The notes under the pieces are model-generated. The model ran no database searches, was not told where the DNA came from, and saw nothing but the letters and a program-made list of their open reading frames with translations. From assembly GCA_012960475.1 (NCBI GenBank), contig DUBE01000065.1:1-57528 (forward strand): a DNA stretch of 57,528 nucleotides, read 5' to 3'. Positions 41,978 through 50,961 of the stretch are shown piece by piece (position 1 is the first letter of the stretch; every line of letters begins with the position of its first letter). The stretch comes from Planctomycetota bacterium. Lineage in GTDB: Bacteria; Planctomycetota; UBA1135; GCA-002686595. Position numbers and translations under genes: made by a program.

Positions 41978-44467
41978 CTAATCCAAACCCTTGCGGATTA
42001 CCAGGGCCGTGGGTGCCGTGCCTGTGGGCACGGTACCGTCCTCGCTGAGCGCGGTCGGGTCCGCGCCGATTGAGTGCACAACAATCCGATCGCCATCTCC
42101 GTCCAGCACATAGAGCTTGGTCCCACGGGGGTTCACGCGCAGGTCCTTGGGACTGAAGAGCAGAGAGGTGCTCTCTACCAGGGTCATCACTTGAGTGTCC
42201 GGATCGATGGTCACAGTCAGCAGAGATGGAAGATTGCCCGCATCTTGGCTCAGGATCACATAGCCCGCTGGCAATTCTGGGTCGGTACCAACCACCGTGC
42301 CCGTATCGGGGACCATGTTCGGGGCCAGCGGAATGCCATGCTCGAAGGCGACGGGGGCACCGGGGACTTCCAAGGCTGCTCCCACCAGAGGCGAGAGTTG
42401 GCCACTGGTCTGATGCACCTCATAGGGCATCACCAGATGGGTTGTGGCCAGGCAGGCATAGGCATGGCGTCCCGAGGGGGCAAAGCGCAGGTGGCTGGGG
42501 TTGCCCGTGGCCACGGCGTATGCCGCTTCATGGGCCAAGTCGCCATGTTCGAAGAGGAAGGTCGCGATACTGGCCGAGCCACTCACATGCACGAAGCGTC
42601 CTGTTCGGTCGCAGGAGATTTCTTCAGGGTCGTTGGATAACTCGATAGTTTGGCTGAGGGCCAGATCTTCGGGGTTTTCTCCGATTGTGAACACCAGTAC
42701 CCGGCCAGGCACTTCCAATGTGACGAAGAGATAGCGCCCAGAAGGATCCACTGCGATACCCTTGGGCGTCCCTGGAAGAGCAAGCGGCGTTCCGGGCATG
42801 TTCGCTACCATGCCGTCGTCGTCGAGTAGCACCACGGTCAGGTTCTGGCTTGCTTCGTTTGCTATCCATGCGGCTGCGCCACGCGGGTCGAGTGCCAGGT
42901 GATCCGGGCGGATACCCAGGTCTTGGTCCGGGCCGCTGCTGGTGAGTGCACCGGAGGCGGGGTCTACATCGAAGGCCGAGAGGTCTTCCGATTGCTCGTT
43001 GATTGAGTAGAGGTTGAGGGCAACTGCTGCCAGGGGCTCTGTTGCGTTCAGAATGGTCAGGCGGAAAAGGCCGGGACGGGTTCTGATTTCGCTGACTCGG
43101 GTGACGGCTCCGTCGGCGGGGTCGATTTGCAGGCTGCTGATCTCATGCTCGCCAGTGTAGGAGACATAGGCGTAGGCCCCAGAGCAGTCCATGGTCACAT
43201 TCCGAGGCTCGAAGGGCATTGCTTGGATTGTGGCCAAGCCCAACTCACCAGTCTCCCGGTCTACTTCGTAGACACGCAGCTCGCTGCTTCCAGCACAGGT
43301 TGTCGCAAGGAATGTGCCCGCTGGGCCAATTGCCAGGGATGTGGGCAGTTCGCCTGTGGCGGTGCGTGTGCCCCAGGTCACCTGGGGTCCAAGAGTCCCG
43401 TTCCAGTCAATGTGGAAGAGTTGGATCTCCGAGGTTTCTTCGAAGCTCACATAAAGGTGCTCGCCCGTATCGTCCAGCACCATATCCGTTGGGCGTCGAG
43501 TGAAGAAGGACAGGTCTCCTTGGAAGGTGAGCTCGCCTGTCGTGGGGTCGATCAGGAACAGGTTGAGGTTGCGCGAATGGTAGTTCTGACAGAAAACGAA
43601 GCGACCAAGAGGATCGACAATGATGCGGTCGGGGCTGGTACCGGTTGTCGCTGCGGTGCCGATGGGGGTCAATTCTCCGCTGATCTGATCCACCGAGTGT
43701 GATTGGATGCGGTGATTTGCTCTTGAGGCAATGAAGGCCAGGGTGCCATCACTGGTCAGGCCCATGGTGTGAGCTCCTTCAAGGAACGAGCGTGAGGATG
43801 AATAGCGCGGCAGGCCGGTGTTAGGGTCGATTCTGAAAACCGAGACATCCGCGGCGCTACCCAATTCCCCGTTGTTTGCGGTCCAGGCCAGATGTCCATC
43901 TGGGTGTACGACCACATCGCCCAGGGCACCTGCTTCACTGGGGGCGTACTCCAGGCCCAGGGGGCTGAGAGCGCCGCTGAAGGGGTCGATGCGGTGCATC
44001 ATGAGGGTGCCGTCCCCATAGCTGCCGAGAGCCAGAACCGGAGTGTCGGTCACACGGATCTCCAAGGCCACACTTGTGGAACCATGTTCGCTTGCACCGC
44101 TGACGGTGTAGTGGGAGACTTCGGTCTGGATCAGTGCAGTGCCGCTGATCACCCCTGTCAGCGGATCGATCTCGAGACCTGCTGGCAGTTCGGGCAGAAC
44201 AGTGAAGTTGTCGATGATTCCGGCCCAGGTCGGTGTGTTGTCTTGCCCGGTTACTTGGGCGATGTAGGCCGAAATCGGCCTTTCAAACACAAGTGAGTGG
44301 GGCGCGTTGGAGTCGTTGCCGGAGCCTCCTCCCGGGCCGCTGCCCCCTGATCCGGAATTGGGGCCGCTGTTCCCACCACAAGCGGCGAGCAAGAACAATC
44401 CTGCTGACGCCAGGAGCATTGTTCGTTGGTAAAAGGGAGTGGCAGGGATAGTGATTGGATACGACAC
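41978..44467 (-). CDS. Beta-propeller (lactonase-like) lipoprotein with putative Ig domain, paralogue
   Basis: The 829-residue protein has the lipobox L-L-A-A-C followed by a Gly/Ser/Asn-rich linker. Then come an Ig-like (He_PIG) domain (I-D-P-L-T-G-V-I-S-G-T-A) and two rounds of lactonase-like propeller blades with D-P-T-T/S-G and H-P-D-G-H-L motifs. The order matches the protein at 37652-40054, so the two genes look like an old duplication around ggt. The start is GTG 44467, which has GAGG about seven bases upstream; an internal ATG at 44419 would give a shorter signal. Role unknown; probably a surface or outer-membrane scaffold. Confidence 0.72.
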   Translation of the reverse strand: MSYPITIPATPFYQRTMLLASAGLFLLAACGGNSGPNSGSGGSGPGGGSGNDSNAPHSLVFERPISAYIAQVTGQDNTPTWAGIIDNFTVLPELPAGLEIDPLTGVISGTALIQTEVSHYTVSGASEHGSTSVALEIRVTDTPVLALGSYGDGTLMMHRIDPFSGALSPLGLEYAPSEAGALGDVVVHPDGHLAWTANNGELGSAADVSVFRIDPNTGLPRYSSSRSFLEGAHTMGLTSDGTLAFIASRANHRIQSHSVDQISGELTPIGTAATTGTSPDRIIVDPLGRFVFCQNYHSRNLNLFLIDPTTGELTFQGDLSFFTRRPTDMVLDDTGEHLYVSFEETSEIQLFHIDWNGTLGPQVTWGTRTATGELPTSLAIGPAGTFLATTCAGSSELRVYEVDRETGELGLATIQAMPFEPRNVTMDCSGAYAYVSYTGEHEISSLQIDPADGAVTRVSEIRTRPGLFRLTILNATEPLAAVALNLYSINEQSEDLSAFDVDPASGALTSSGPDQDLGIRPDHLALDPRGAAAWIANEASQNLTVVLLDDDGMVANMPGTPLALPGTPKGIAVDPSGRYLFVTLEVPGRVLVFTIGENPEDLALSQTIELSNDPEEISCDRTGRFVHVSGSASIATFLFEHGDLAHEAAYAVATGNPSHLRFAPSGRHAYACLATTHLVMPYEVHQTSGQLSPLVGAALEVPGAPVAFEHGIPLAPNMVPDTGTVVGTDPELPAGYVILSQDAGNLPSLLTVTIDPDTQVMTLVESTSLLFSPKDLRVNPRGTKLYVLDGDGDRIVVHSIGADPTALSEDGTVPTGTAPTALVIRKGLD

Positions 44468-44713
44468 GGAACACCTCAGAGGCGTCTGGTCAGGCTGGGT
44501 TCGCTGAACCCGACCCGCGGTGAATTACAGGGAGTGTGGATTGGGGCTGGGAGAGGCCGCGGAGCATCTTCCAACCAGGATCGATAATAAGAATGGATAA
44601 AAGTGAGATGGCTCTGTTCCGCTCTGAGACCCGTGGATTGCTCCAAGTTGGTGCACAATGCGGATCAGAAATCCGTAGTGGTACACTTCGGTCTCAAACC
44701 GAAACAGGGCGTG

Positions 44714-46042
44714 TCACGCTGGGAGATTGTCGGCCTTAAGCAGTCTCTTCGCAAGACACTGGGCTTTCTCCACACATTGGTCCGAGTTGTCGTACTCGAA
44801 TCGTCCGAAACGCCCCAGGGGGAACAATCCCTGGGCCTCAAGCCACTCCAGGGCCTTCCTACGACGGGTTTCGTGGCCGTGGACATAGACCACATAGGCC
44901 CTCTTCACATCGCTGCGGTCTGTGAAAAGCACCTGATCACGTCTCAGGAGGCCTGCATTTTCCAAGCCGAGGAGCATTGTTTTTTCCAATTCCTGCTCCG
45001 GCTGGCCTTCTCGACCCGAACAGGTGATTTCCACCAAAAGCGAACTCCTACCCTCGGGAGCGCCATTTTTGGAGTAGTTTGACATCCAAGTAACTCGGTT
45101 GGCGGGTCCTTGGTTGGGGTGCGGCAGGTAGCACCAGGAGAGGTCCGGTTGCTCCGGCGTGTCCAAGGCCACCAGAAAAGAAACCAGTCCGTTGTATTCC
45201 AAGCCCTCCATGGCGGCGCTCACATCGGGGGGCACTCCTTCAACCAGCTTGGCTGCGAGGTCCAGGGGAGTGGTCAGCACTACCTGGTCGTATTCTTCCC
45301 CGTGCACCGACCAGCCCTCGCCCTTGCGCGTAACTTTGTCCACGGGAGTCGAGAGGCGGATGCGCGCTTTCAAGTCCGCTGCCATGCCATCCGTGATCGC
45401 CTGGAAACCGCCTTGTTTGGGGTACCAGAACACCGACTGGTGCACATAGCCTTCCGTGCGAATGCCCACGGCTGCTCGTAGCACATCTTCGATGGGGGCG
45501 TCGGGCACACGACCGGCGACCCATTCGCTGGTGATCTGTTCCAGGGGGCGCTTCCAGATCTTCTCGTTGTAGGGATCCATGAAGTGTTTGGCGATACCCT
45601 CGCCAAAGCGCCACTTGATCCAAGCTGCGAAGTCGCTCGGGGCTTCGGAGCCTGTCAGTTTGCGTTGGTGCCAGGCGTGTACATAGCCCGCAAGACACTC
45701 ATAGTTCGCCTGGTCCGGAAGGTCCCCGATACCATTCTCGAAGGGGTAGCGCACCCAGCGATCCTCGAAACGAATTGCTGTGTTGCGTTGGCGTTCTTCA
45801 AAAGCCTCTGGTCCACCTCCCGCGGTCAGCATCCAATCGAGGATTTTCTGCTGCTTCGAGAACAGGATATGGCCTCCGGCCAGATCATAAGTGAATCCAT
45901 CGATGACCTTCGAGCGGCAGAGGCCGCCAGCGACCGGCGCGGCCTCGAAGAGCGTGATGTCCGCCGCATCCAGCCCGCCCTCCACTAGCGCCCGCGCGAG
46001 GGAAAGACCGGAAACTCCGGCTCCAAGGATGGCGGTCTTCAC
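44714..46042 (-). CDS. FAD-dependent amine oxidase / UDP-galactopyranose-mutase-like protein
   Basis: The 442-residue flavoprotein starts with the dinucleotide-binding fold A-I-L-G-A-G-V-S-G-L-S-L. Next come L-F-E-A-A-P-V-A-G-G-L-C-R-S and D-L-A-G-G-H-I-L-F-S, the layout of UDP-galactopyranose mutase and related protoporphyrinogen-oxidase-like enzymes. Its place near envelope genes favours a sugar-related role. GTG 46042 is chosen because an AAGAGAG lies about eight bases upstream and a TAGGAT box overlaps the alternative ATG at 46105, placing the longer start inside the promoter. The exact substrate is not known. Confidence 0.75.
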   Translation of the reverse strand: MKTAILGAGVSGLSLARALVEGGLDAADITLFEAAPVAGGLCRSKVIDGFTYDLAGGHILFSKQQKILDWMLTAGGGPEAFEERQRNTAIRFEDRWVRYPFENGIGDLPDQANYECLAGYVHAWHQRKLTGSEAPSDFAAWIKWRFGEGIAKHFMDPYNEKIWKRPLEQITSEWVAGRVPDAPIEDVLRAAVGIRTEGYVHQSVFWYPKQGGFQAITDGMAADLKARIRLSTPVDKVTRKGEGWSVHGEEYDQVVLTTPLDLAAKLVEGVPPDVSAAMEGLEYNGLVSFLVALDTPEQPDLSWCYLPHPNQGPANRVTWMSNYSKNGAPEGRSSLLVEITCSGREGQPEQELEKTMLLGLENAGLLRRDQVLFTDRSDVKRAYVVYVHGHETRRRKALEWLEAQGLFPLGRFGRFEYDNSDQCVEKAQCLAKRLLKADNLPA

Positions 46043-46146
46043 GGTGTGCTCTCTTGGTGCAGTCTTTCGGGTGAACTTCCGGGGGATGGCAGGAGCCGTT
46101 GGCATCCTACGGTTCAGGGGCTCCAGGGTCCAAAACCCTCCAGGGG

Positions 46147-47136
46147 CTAGCGCGTTCGAATCAGCAACTCAGTGGGCACCTTGGCCTTGGCCAGGGCGGG
46201 CCTGGCATCCAGCAGCCAACGACGCGCATCGGTCACATAGCCGGCGGTTGGCTTGAGTTCCTCTTGAAAGTCAGTGAACCAGCGGTTGAAGGCATCCATG
46301 ACGCTCTCCCGAGCGTATTTGGCAAGGCAGGAGCCCACCGCCACGGGCAGGCTTGAATCTTCCGCTTTAGGTCGCACCGTGAGGAGCATGCGGCGCTCCG
46401 CCCCACAGATGCGGTACTGGGCGAGGTCTCTGGATTCGGTCAGGGTTTGGATTTCACAGAAGGGGAATTCTTGGGCCAGCAGGCCGCCGTAGTGCCGTCG
46501 GCCCCCTTGACGATCCAGCACAACGGCCACCTGTTGCTGCCCATAGAGCTGCCACAGGTGGGTCAAGATTGGCGCCACCAGCGCCCAGGTGGAGACCGCC
46601 TTGTTCTGGGTGCGCTCGAAAGAGGCGTTGAGTTCTCCCGCTGGGGCAATGCGCACCGCCGCCTCAAGCACGCGGCAGCCGGAGGATTCCATGGCCGCTT
46701 CCAGGGCTGCGGCCTGCAGCTTGAGCTGCTGTTCTGAAACCTCGTTGGGCAGGGTCTGCAACCAGGAGCCGAACCAGGGGGCCGGGGCCTCTTCCTGGGG
46801 GCGCAGTGGGGGAGCTGGGCTATGCAAGAGGTCCCTGCCGCAGACCGCCGGGTTGCCAGCCGCACGCAGGAAGCTGAGGGCTGTGGCTGCCAGCCTCGCG
46901 CGGCTACTGGGGCTGCCATCAAACACGCGCTTGGAGTCCGCCACGAACAGCAGTTCGCTCCTGCGCGGGTGCTTCTGACTGACCGCACTGTTCCAGAGAT
47001 CCCAGTGGTTGAGTTGCTTCGCTTGTGAGGGCGAACTGGTCACGCACCAGCCGATGCAGAGGGGGCCGAGCAAGGGGCCCAGGCCAGCTTCGTCTATGCC
47101 AGCATGAATCTTGGGGCCATCTGGGGTCGGGCGCAT
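46147..47136 (-). CDS. Divergent RNase HII-like protein
   Basis: The first 25 residues carry I-D-E-A-G-L-G-P-L-L-G-P-L, close to the RNase HII signature (D-E-A-G-R-G-P-L-A-G-P), with Leu in place of the usual Arg. V-A-D-S-K-R-V fits the DSK motif. Later L-D-R-Q-G-G-R-R-H-Y and A-V-G-S-C-L-A-K-Y-A-R-E-S match the remaining acidic and K-Y regions. At 329 residues it is longer than RNase HII (about 200) because of an insertion after residue 90. It may remove RNA from RNA/DNA hybrids, or be a related nuclease of altered specificity. It starts six bases after the lgt stop, in one operon. Confidence 0.7.
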   Translation of the reverse strand: MRPTPDGPKIHAGIDEAGLGPLLGPLCIGWCVTSSPSQAKQLNHWDLWNSAVSQKHPRRSELLFVADSKRVFDGSPSSRARLAATALSFLRAAGNPAVCGRDLLHSPAPPLRPQEEAPAPWFGSWLQTLPNEVSEQQLKLQAAALEAAMESSGCRVLEAAVRIAPAGELNASFERTQNKAVSTWALVAPILTHLWQLYGQQQVAVVLDRQGGRRHYGGLLAQEFPFCEIQTLTESRDLAQYRICGAERRMLLTVRPKAEDSSLPVAVGSCLAKYARESVMDAFNRWFTDFQEELKPTAGYVTDARRWLLDARPALAKAKVPTELLIRTR

Positions 47137-47142
47137 GGGGAT

Positions 47143-48036
47143 CTAGTCGTTGGCGACCGGGTCAGTTTGGGGCAGGGGCTCCGGTTCTTGACGATGGCGG
47201 TTCTTGATCAGCATGCTTACGCAAAAGGTGAAGAGAAGGATCGAGACCAGTTGGGATGTGGAGATCGTGTCGTTGAACCAGAGTCCACGGATCGAGTCCC
47301 CGCGGAATATCTCGATGCAAAAACGGCCGACGGAGTAGAGCGCCAGCAGGCGTAGCACCACCTGTCCCCGGTATGCCCGCTGGCGCAGGAACCAAATGCC
47401 AATGACTCCCAACGCAAGAGCGTTGATGGTCATCCAAGGCTGCGTGGCCCAGATGGTTTGGCCCGCGAGCCCCTTGGGGAAGAGGCTGTCCGGGTTCGCC
47501 TCCAGCCACTCAAGGCTGGGTACATCCACGGTGATTGGAAACGGCAGGTGACTCCATTTGTCCGGCACGATGCTGCCGTGGTCGTCGCCCACCAAGAGGC
47601 AGCCGATGCGTCCGATGCTGAGACCGAAGAAGGCGCCCACAAACGTCAGGTCAAGGACCTGGGTGAAGGGCAGGGCATATTTTCTGACGCACAACCAGCC
47701 CCCAAAGATCGCTCCGAAGCAGCCCCCGTACATCACCAGTCCTCCTTCCCAGACGTACAGCATCGAGAGGGGATCGTTTTTGTACCGCTCACCAACAGGG
47801 GTCCCTTGCAGGGATTCCACCAGCACATAGGCCGCGCGTGCGCCGCCAACTACGCCGACCATGACCCATAGGGGCAGGGCGCCGATGCCCCGGGCGTCCT
47901 CGTCGCCATTGGTGGCTCGCTGGAAGTACCAGCGCGTGAACAGGTGGGAGGCCAGCAGAAAGCCCAGCACCACCATCACCCCGAAGGAGCGAATGGGCAG
48001 GCCCAGTCCAGGAATTTCGAAGAGAATCGGATGCAT
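47143..48036 (-). CDS. lgt: Prolipoprotein diacylglyceryl transferase
   Basis: The 297-residue membrane protein has about seven hydrophobic helices, H-P-I near the N-terminus, R-x-A-Y-V, and the Lgt signature region G-R-I-G-C-L-L-V-G-D-D-H-G. The C-terminal Y-S-V-G-R-F-C-I-E-I-F-R-G-D motif is also typical. Lgt adds diacylglycerol to the lipobox Cys of prolipoproteins in the inner membrane, which fits the many lipoproteins in this window. A TAGGAT box ends nine bases before the ATG. The RNase HII-like gene follows after six bases. Confidence 0.88.
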   Translation of the reverse strand: MHPILFEIPGLGLPIRSFGVMVVLGFLLASHLFTRWYFQRATNGDEDARGIGALPLWVMVGVVGGARAAYVLVESLQGTPVGERYKNDPLSMLYVWEGGLVMYGGCFGAIFGGWLCVRKYALPFTQVLDLTFVGAFFGLSIGRIGCLLVGDDHGSIVPDKWSHLPFPITVDVPSLEWLEANPDSLFPKGLAGQTIWATQPWMTINALALGVIGIWFLRQRAYRGQVVLRLLALYSVGRFCIEIFRGDSIRGLWFNDTISTSQLVSILLFTFCVSMLIKNRHRQEPEPLPQTDPVAND

Positions 48037-48045
48037 GCCCCGGGG

Positions 48046-48051
48046 ATCCTA
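48046..48051 (-). promoter_or_regulatory. Putative -10 box TAGGAT for lgt
   Basis: TAGGAT on the minus strand ends nine bases before the ATG at 48036. Confidence 0.35.
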
Positions 48052-48116
48052 GCAGTCTGCAGGGGAAGTTTTGGTCGGGAATCTGATCTCTGGTGACTGG
48101 TGGGGGGACCGGCGGC

Positions 48117-48122
48117 TATCCT
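48117..48122 (+). promoter_or_regulatory. Putative -10 box TATCCT for the Pus10 gene
   Basis: TATCCT lies 37 bases before the ATG at 48160. An AGGAAA at 48148-48153 is a good ribosome binding site, so this gene has a leader. Confidence 0.35.
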
Positions 48123-48159
48123 TCCGGGTCTTCTGCGTTGGATCTCCAGGAAACTCAGC

Positions 48160-49008
48160 ATGCCGAATCAGTCCCAGGCCAAGATCTTTGTCGAGGGCCG
48201 CTACCGCAAGCTCACTCGCGATCTCCCCCAGACGGTGTTCTTTTGTCCTGAGTGCAAGGGTCATCCGCGGCGGCGGCGCAACTGCGAGAAATGCGAGGGT
48301 TTCGGCAAGCTCACTCGGGACTCGGTCCAGGAGTTGGTGGGGTGGGTGCTGGGCAAGGGCTTTGGCACCCGCAAGCACAAGTTCCATGGGGCTGGACGGG
48401 AGGATGTGGATGTGCGCATGCTCGGGCGGGGCCGACCGTTCATCCTGGAACTGATAAACCCTTCGAATCCGGACGCGGATCTCGCCGAGCTCGAAGCTTT
48501 GGTCAATAGCCGCAACGAGGGTCGCCTGGAAATCAGCGGCCTGCATTGGACCGAGAAGGCGAGAGTGCGGGTGATCAAAGAGGGCAAGCACGCCAAGCGG
48601 TATGGGGTGCATGTGTCTATCGAGGGAGAGATTGACGCCCAGGCGAAGGACGCTCTTGTGGGTCAGCGAATTGTTCTGGCCCAGCGCACTCCCAGCAGGG
48701 TGGCCCATCGTCGGGCGGACAAGATTCGGGAGCGTTGGATCGAACTGGAGTCCATCGAGGTGCTGGGTGACTCGGCCCTGCGTGTACAGCTCCTGACCGA
48801 ACATGGCACCTATGTCAAGGAATTCATCAGTGGCGAAGACGGGCGCACGGATCCCTGCCTGGGCGGCCTGCTGAAAGGCGTCACTTGTGGCTGCGTCGAG
48901 CTTGATGTACTCGATATTCTCGAAGCAGAAGGCGGCGAGATGGCGGTGGATCCTGGCTGGGAGGCACCCGCAGCATTTGGTACAGGCCTGGATCAGGCTT
49001 CCTCTTGA
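48160..49008 (+). CDS. Pus10-type tRNA pseudouridine synthase
   Basis: The 282-residue protein matches the catalytic part of archaeal and eukaryotic Pus10. It has R-K-L-T-R-D-L-P-Q-T and two Cys pairs (C-P-E-C ... C-E-K-C) of a zinc site. The catalytic region is G-A-G-R-E-D-V-D-V-R-M-L-G-R-G-R-P-F, with its active Asp, and Y-V-K-E-F-I-S-G-E-D-G-R-T-D-P lies near the C-terminus. The N-terminal THUMP-containing domain of archaeal Pus10 is absent. Pus10 makes pseudouridine 54 (and 55) in tRNA in archaea. The frame begins further upstream, but ATG 48160 has a Shine-Dalgarno sequence. It is a rare find in a bacterium. Confidence 0.82.
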   Translation: MPNQSQAKIFVEGRYRKLTRDLPQTVFFCPECKGHPRRRRNCEKCEGFGKLTRDSVQELVGWVLGKGFGTRKHKFHGAGREDVDVRMLGRGRPFILELINPSNPDADLAELEALVNSRNEGRLEISGLHWTEKARVRVIKEGKHAKRYGVHVSIEGEIDAQAKDALVGQRIVLAQRTPSRVAHRRADKIRERWIELESIEVLGDSALRVQLLTEHGTYVKEFISGEDGRTDPCLGGLLKGVTCGCVELDVLDILEAEGGEMAVDPGWEAPAAFGTGLDQASS

Positions 49009-49023
49009 GCGGGGCTGCTGGGC

Positions 49024-49512
49024 CTAAAAACGGACGCCGAGGATCAGGCCCTCGAAGACCATTTTTTCACCCACAAATCCTTGGCAGATGTAGCGGCAGA
49101 GGTTGTGCCTGGCGCGTTTGAGAAAAACCGCCATCACGAGGCGGCATCCGGGTACCACCGGGGCTCGGAATCGCACGGCTTCGAGTCCGCCCAACCCCAC
49201 GAAGGAGTCGCTGTCAGCCTTCGCGTCGAAGCGATTGCTCAACATGTCATAGGTCGCGATCTGGGCTGCCAGCTCGCACTGCAGCACTCCCGGGAAGAGG
49301 GGCCGTCCGGGGATATGGTCGTCTGCCCACCAGTCGTCCGCGCGGATGTCCCGGTAACCCACCGTGACTCCCTTGTTAGGGTCCGAGAGCAAGATGCCCT
49401 CGGCCATGCGAAAGCGATTGACCTGGGGCAGGATCTTGTCTAGATCAGCGCTGCTGGCCACGGGGGTGACTCGGGCCAGTGAGAGTGGGTCTTCAAGCAG
49501 GGGGGCACTCAT
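49024..49512 (-). CDS. FabZ-like 3-hydroxyacyl-ACP dehydratase
   Basis: The 162-residue hotdog-fold protein has the FabZ/FabA motif H-I-P-G-R-P-L-F-P-G-V-L-Q-C-E, with the catalytic His and, ten-odd residues on, Glu. It dehydrates 3-hydroxyacyl-ACP in fatty acid synthesis, or acts on a related acyl carrier in a lipid pathway. The N-terminal 30 residues are longer than usual. It is the last gene of a leftward set with the carboxypeptidase-like protein and the MATE exporter. Confidence 0.75.
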   Translation of the reverse strand: MSAPLLEDPLSLARVTPVASSADLDKILPQVNRFRMAEGILLSDPNKGVTVGYRDIRADDWWADDHIPGRPLFPGVLQCELAAQIATYDMLSNRFDAKADSDSFVGLGGLEAVRFRAPVVPGCRLVMAVFLKRARHNLCRYICQGFVGEKMVFEGLILGVRF

Positions 49513-49572
49513 GGTAAGGCGGAGTGTACGTTCGCAGGTCTTGATCTCGATCGGCGAATGGGCTATTCCCGG

Positions 49573-50955
49573 CTAGTCGGTCTTGAGTTCGTCCAGTTGC
49601 CGTACGGTCAGGTGGAAAGCCAGGGCCTTGAGCGTGGTCGAGATGTTGATTGTCCACCAGACTCCAATTGCTCCCCAGTCCAGGTAGATTGCCAGGAACC
49701 AGGCCAGGGGCAGGCGGATCAAATTGCCCGGTACGCTAATCGCAAAAATTGGCCGGGTGTGGCCCATGCCCAATAGAACCTTCTCTTCAGCTGCTTCGAG
49801 GGCGACAAAGACCTGGCTGGCCGCCAGGATCCTCACATACCAGCCCGCCTCGATCAGCACCTCTGGATCGTTTGTGAAGAGGGGCACAAGAAAGGGGCCC
49901 CCGAAGAAGAACACCGCCGCAAAGAAGAATCCAAGACTAAGGTTGACCAGCCGTATGCTTCGAATCGCGCGTCGTGCTTCCAGTCGGTTACCAGCGCCCA
50001 GGTTGCGTCCGATCAGGGAGGCGCCCGCCACGCTGATGCCCAGGTAGAAGGGGAACGCCACACCCTCGAAGGCATTGAAGCCAATCGAAAGTCCACCCAA
50101 AGAAGCTTCCGGGAGTCGTGACATGACCAGTTTCACGATGGCTGCGTAGACCACAGAGTAGATACCGATTGAAGCCGCGGATGGAATGCCGATACGTAGA
50201 ATCGGCATCATTCGTTTCAGCACGAAGTCCTTGGGATTCCACAGGTGGATGCGTTTGCGAAAGACCAGGATCATCAGGCCCACGCTCATGCTCAGGGCCC
50301 GAGAAATGCCCGAGGCGTGAGCTGCGCCGGCCATGCCCATGCCCGGTCCAGCAATCATGTTCTCCGCACCCCAATCCAACTCGTAGATCAGTAGGGGGTT
50401 GAGCACAAAGTTCGCCAAGACCGAACCAATCTGCAGTTTGAACGGCGTTGAGGAGTCGCCCATGCTGATGAATATGTTGCTCACCAGAGGTGCCAGACTA
50501 AGGGCTCCCGACCAGAGGTGGATTGTGCGCACATAGTCGATGAAGGGCGCCCGTTGAGCTTCTGCCAGATCGAGCATGTCCGCCAGGGGCACTGCCAGGT
50601 TATAGCCCAACAGACCAATCACCGCGCCGATCATGGCACTGGTGAAAAGGGCTTGACGAATGGCGGAATCCCGAGCGCCCTCATCTCCGGCGCCGCTGGC
50701 TCGGGCGATCAGGGACATGGAACCGGCGATGGCAATGAAATAGGCAGCGAAGTCGAAGATCAGCAGGAAAGTCACTGCTCCCAGGGCTTCCTGAGCGGAG
50801 GGTCCCAGGTGCTGGATCCAGAATTGGTCGTTGACCCGGAAGAGACTGCCGGCCACAAAGGAGAGCACTGAAGGCCAGGCAAAGCGCAGCAGGCTAGGCA
50901 CATCTCCAGCAGTGGGCCTGGGGTGGATCCCCGTGCGGCTCTTCTGGTCGGCCAT
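49573..50955 (-). CDS. MATE family efflux transporter
   Basis: The 460-residue protein has about twelve hydrophobic helices in two halves. Typical MATE features include the first-helix P-S-V-L-S-F and N-D-Q-F-W region and the polar G-A-x-x-G motifs. MATE proteins export drugs or metabolites, driven by Na+ or H+. It starts six bases after the upstream gene stop, so the two are cotranscribed. Substrate unknown. Confidence 0.85.
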   Translation of the reverse strand: MADQKSRTGIHPRPTAGDVPSLLRFAWPSVLSFVAGSLFRVNDQFWIQHLGPSAQEALGAVTFLLIFDFAAYFIAIAGSMSLIARASGAGDEGARDSAIRQALFTSAMIGAVIGLLGYNLAVPLADMLDLAEAQRAPFIDYVRTIHLWSGALSLAPLVSNIFISMGDSSTPFKLQIGSVLANFVLNPLLIYELDWGAENMIAGPGMGMAGAAHASGISRALSMSVGLMILVFRKRIHLWNPKDFVLKRMMPILRIGIPSAASIGIYSVVYAAIVKLVMSRLPEASLGGLSIGFNAFEGVAFPFYLGISVAGASLIGRNLGAGNRLEARRAIRSIRLVNLSLGFFFAAVFFFGGPFLVPLFTNDPEVLIEAGWYVRILAASQVFVALEAAEEKVLLGMGHTRPIFAISVPGNLIRLPLAWFLAIYLDWGAIGVWWTINISTTLKALAFHLTVRQLDELKTD

Positions 50956-50961
50956 CCGAGC

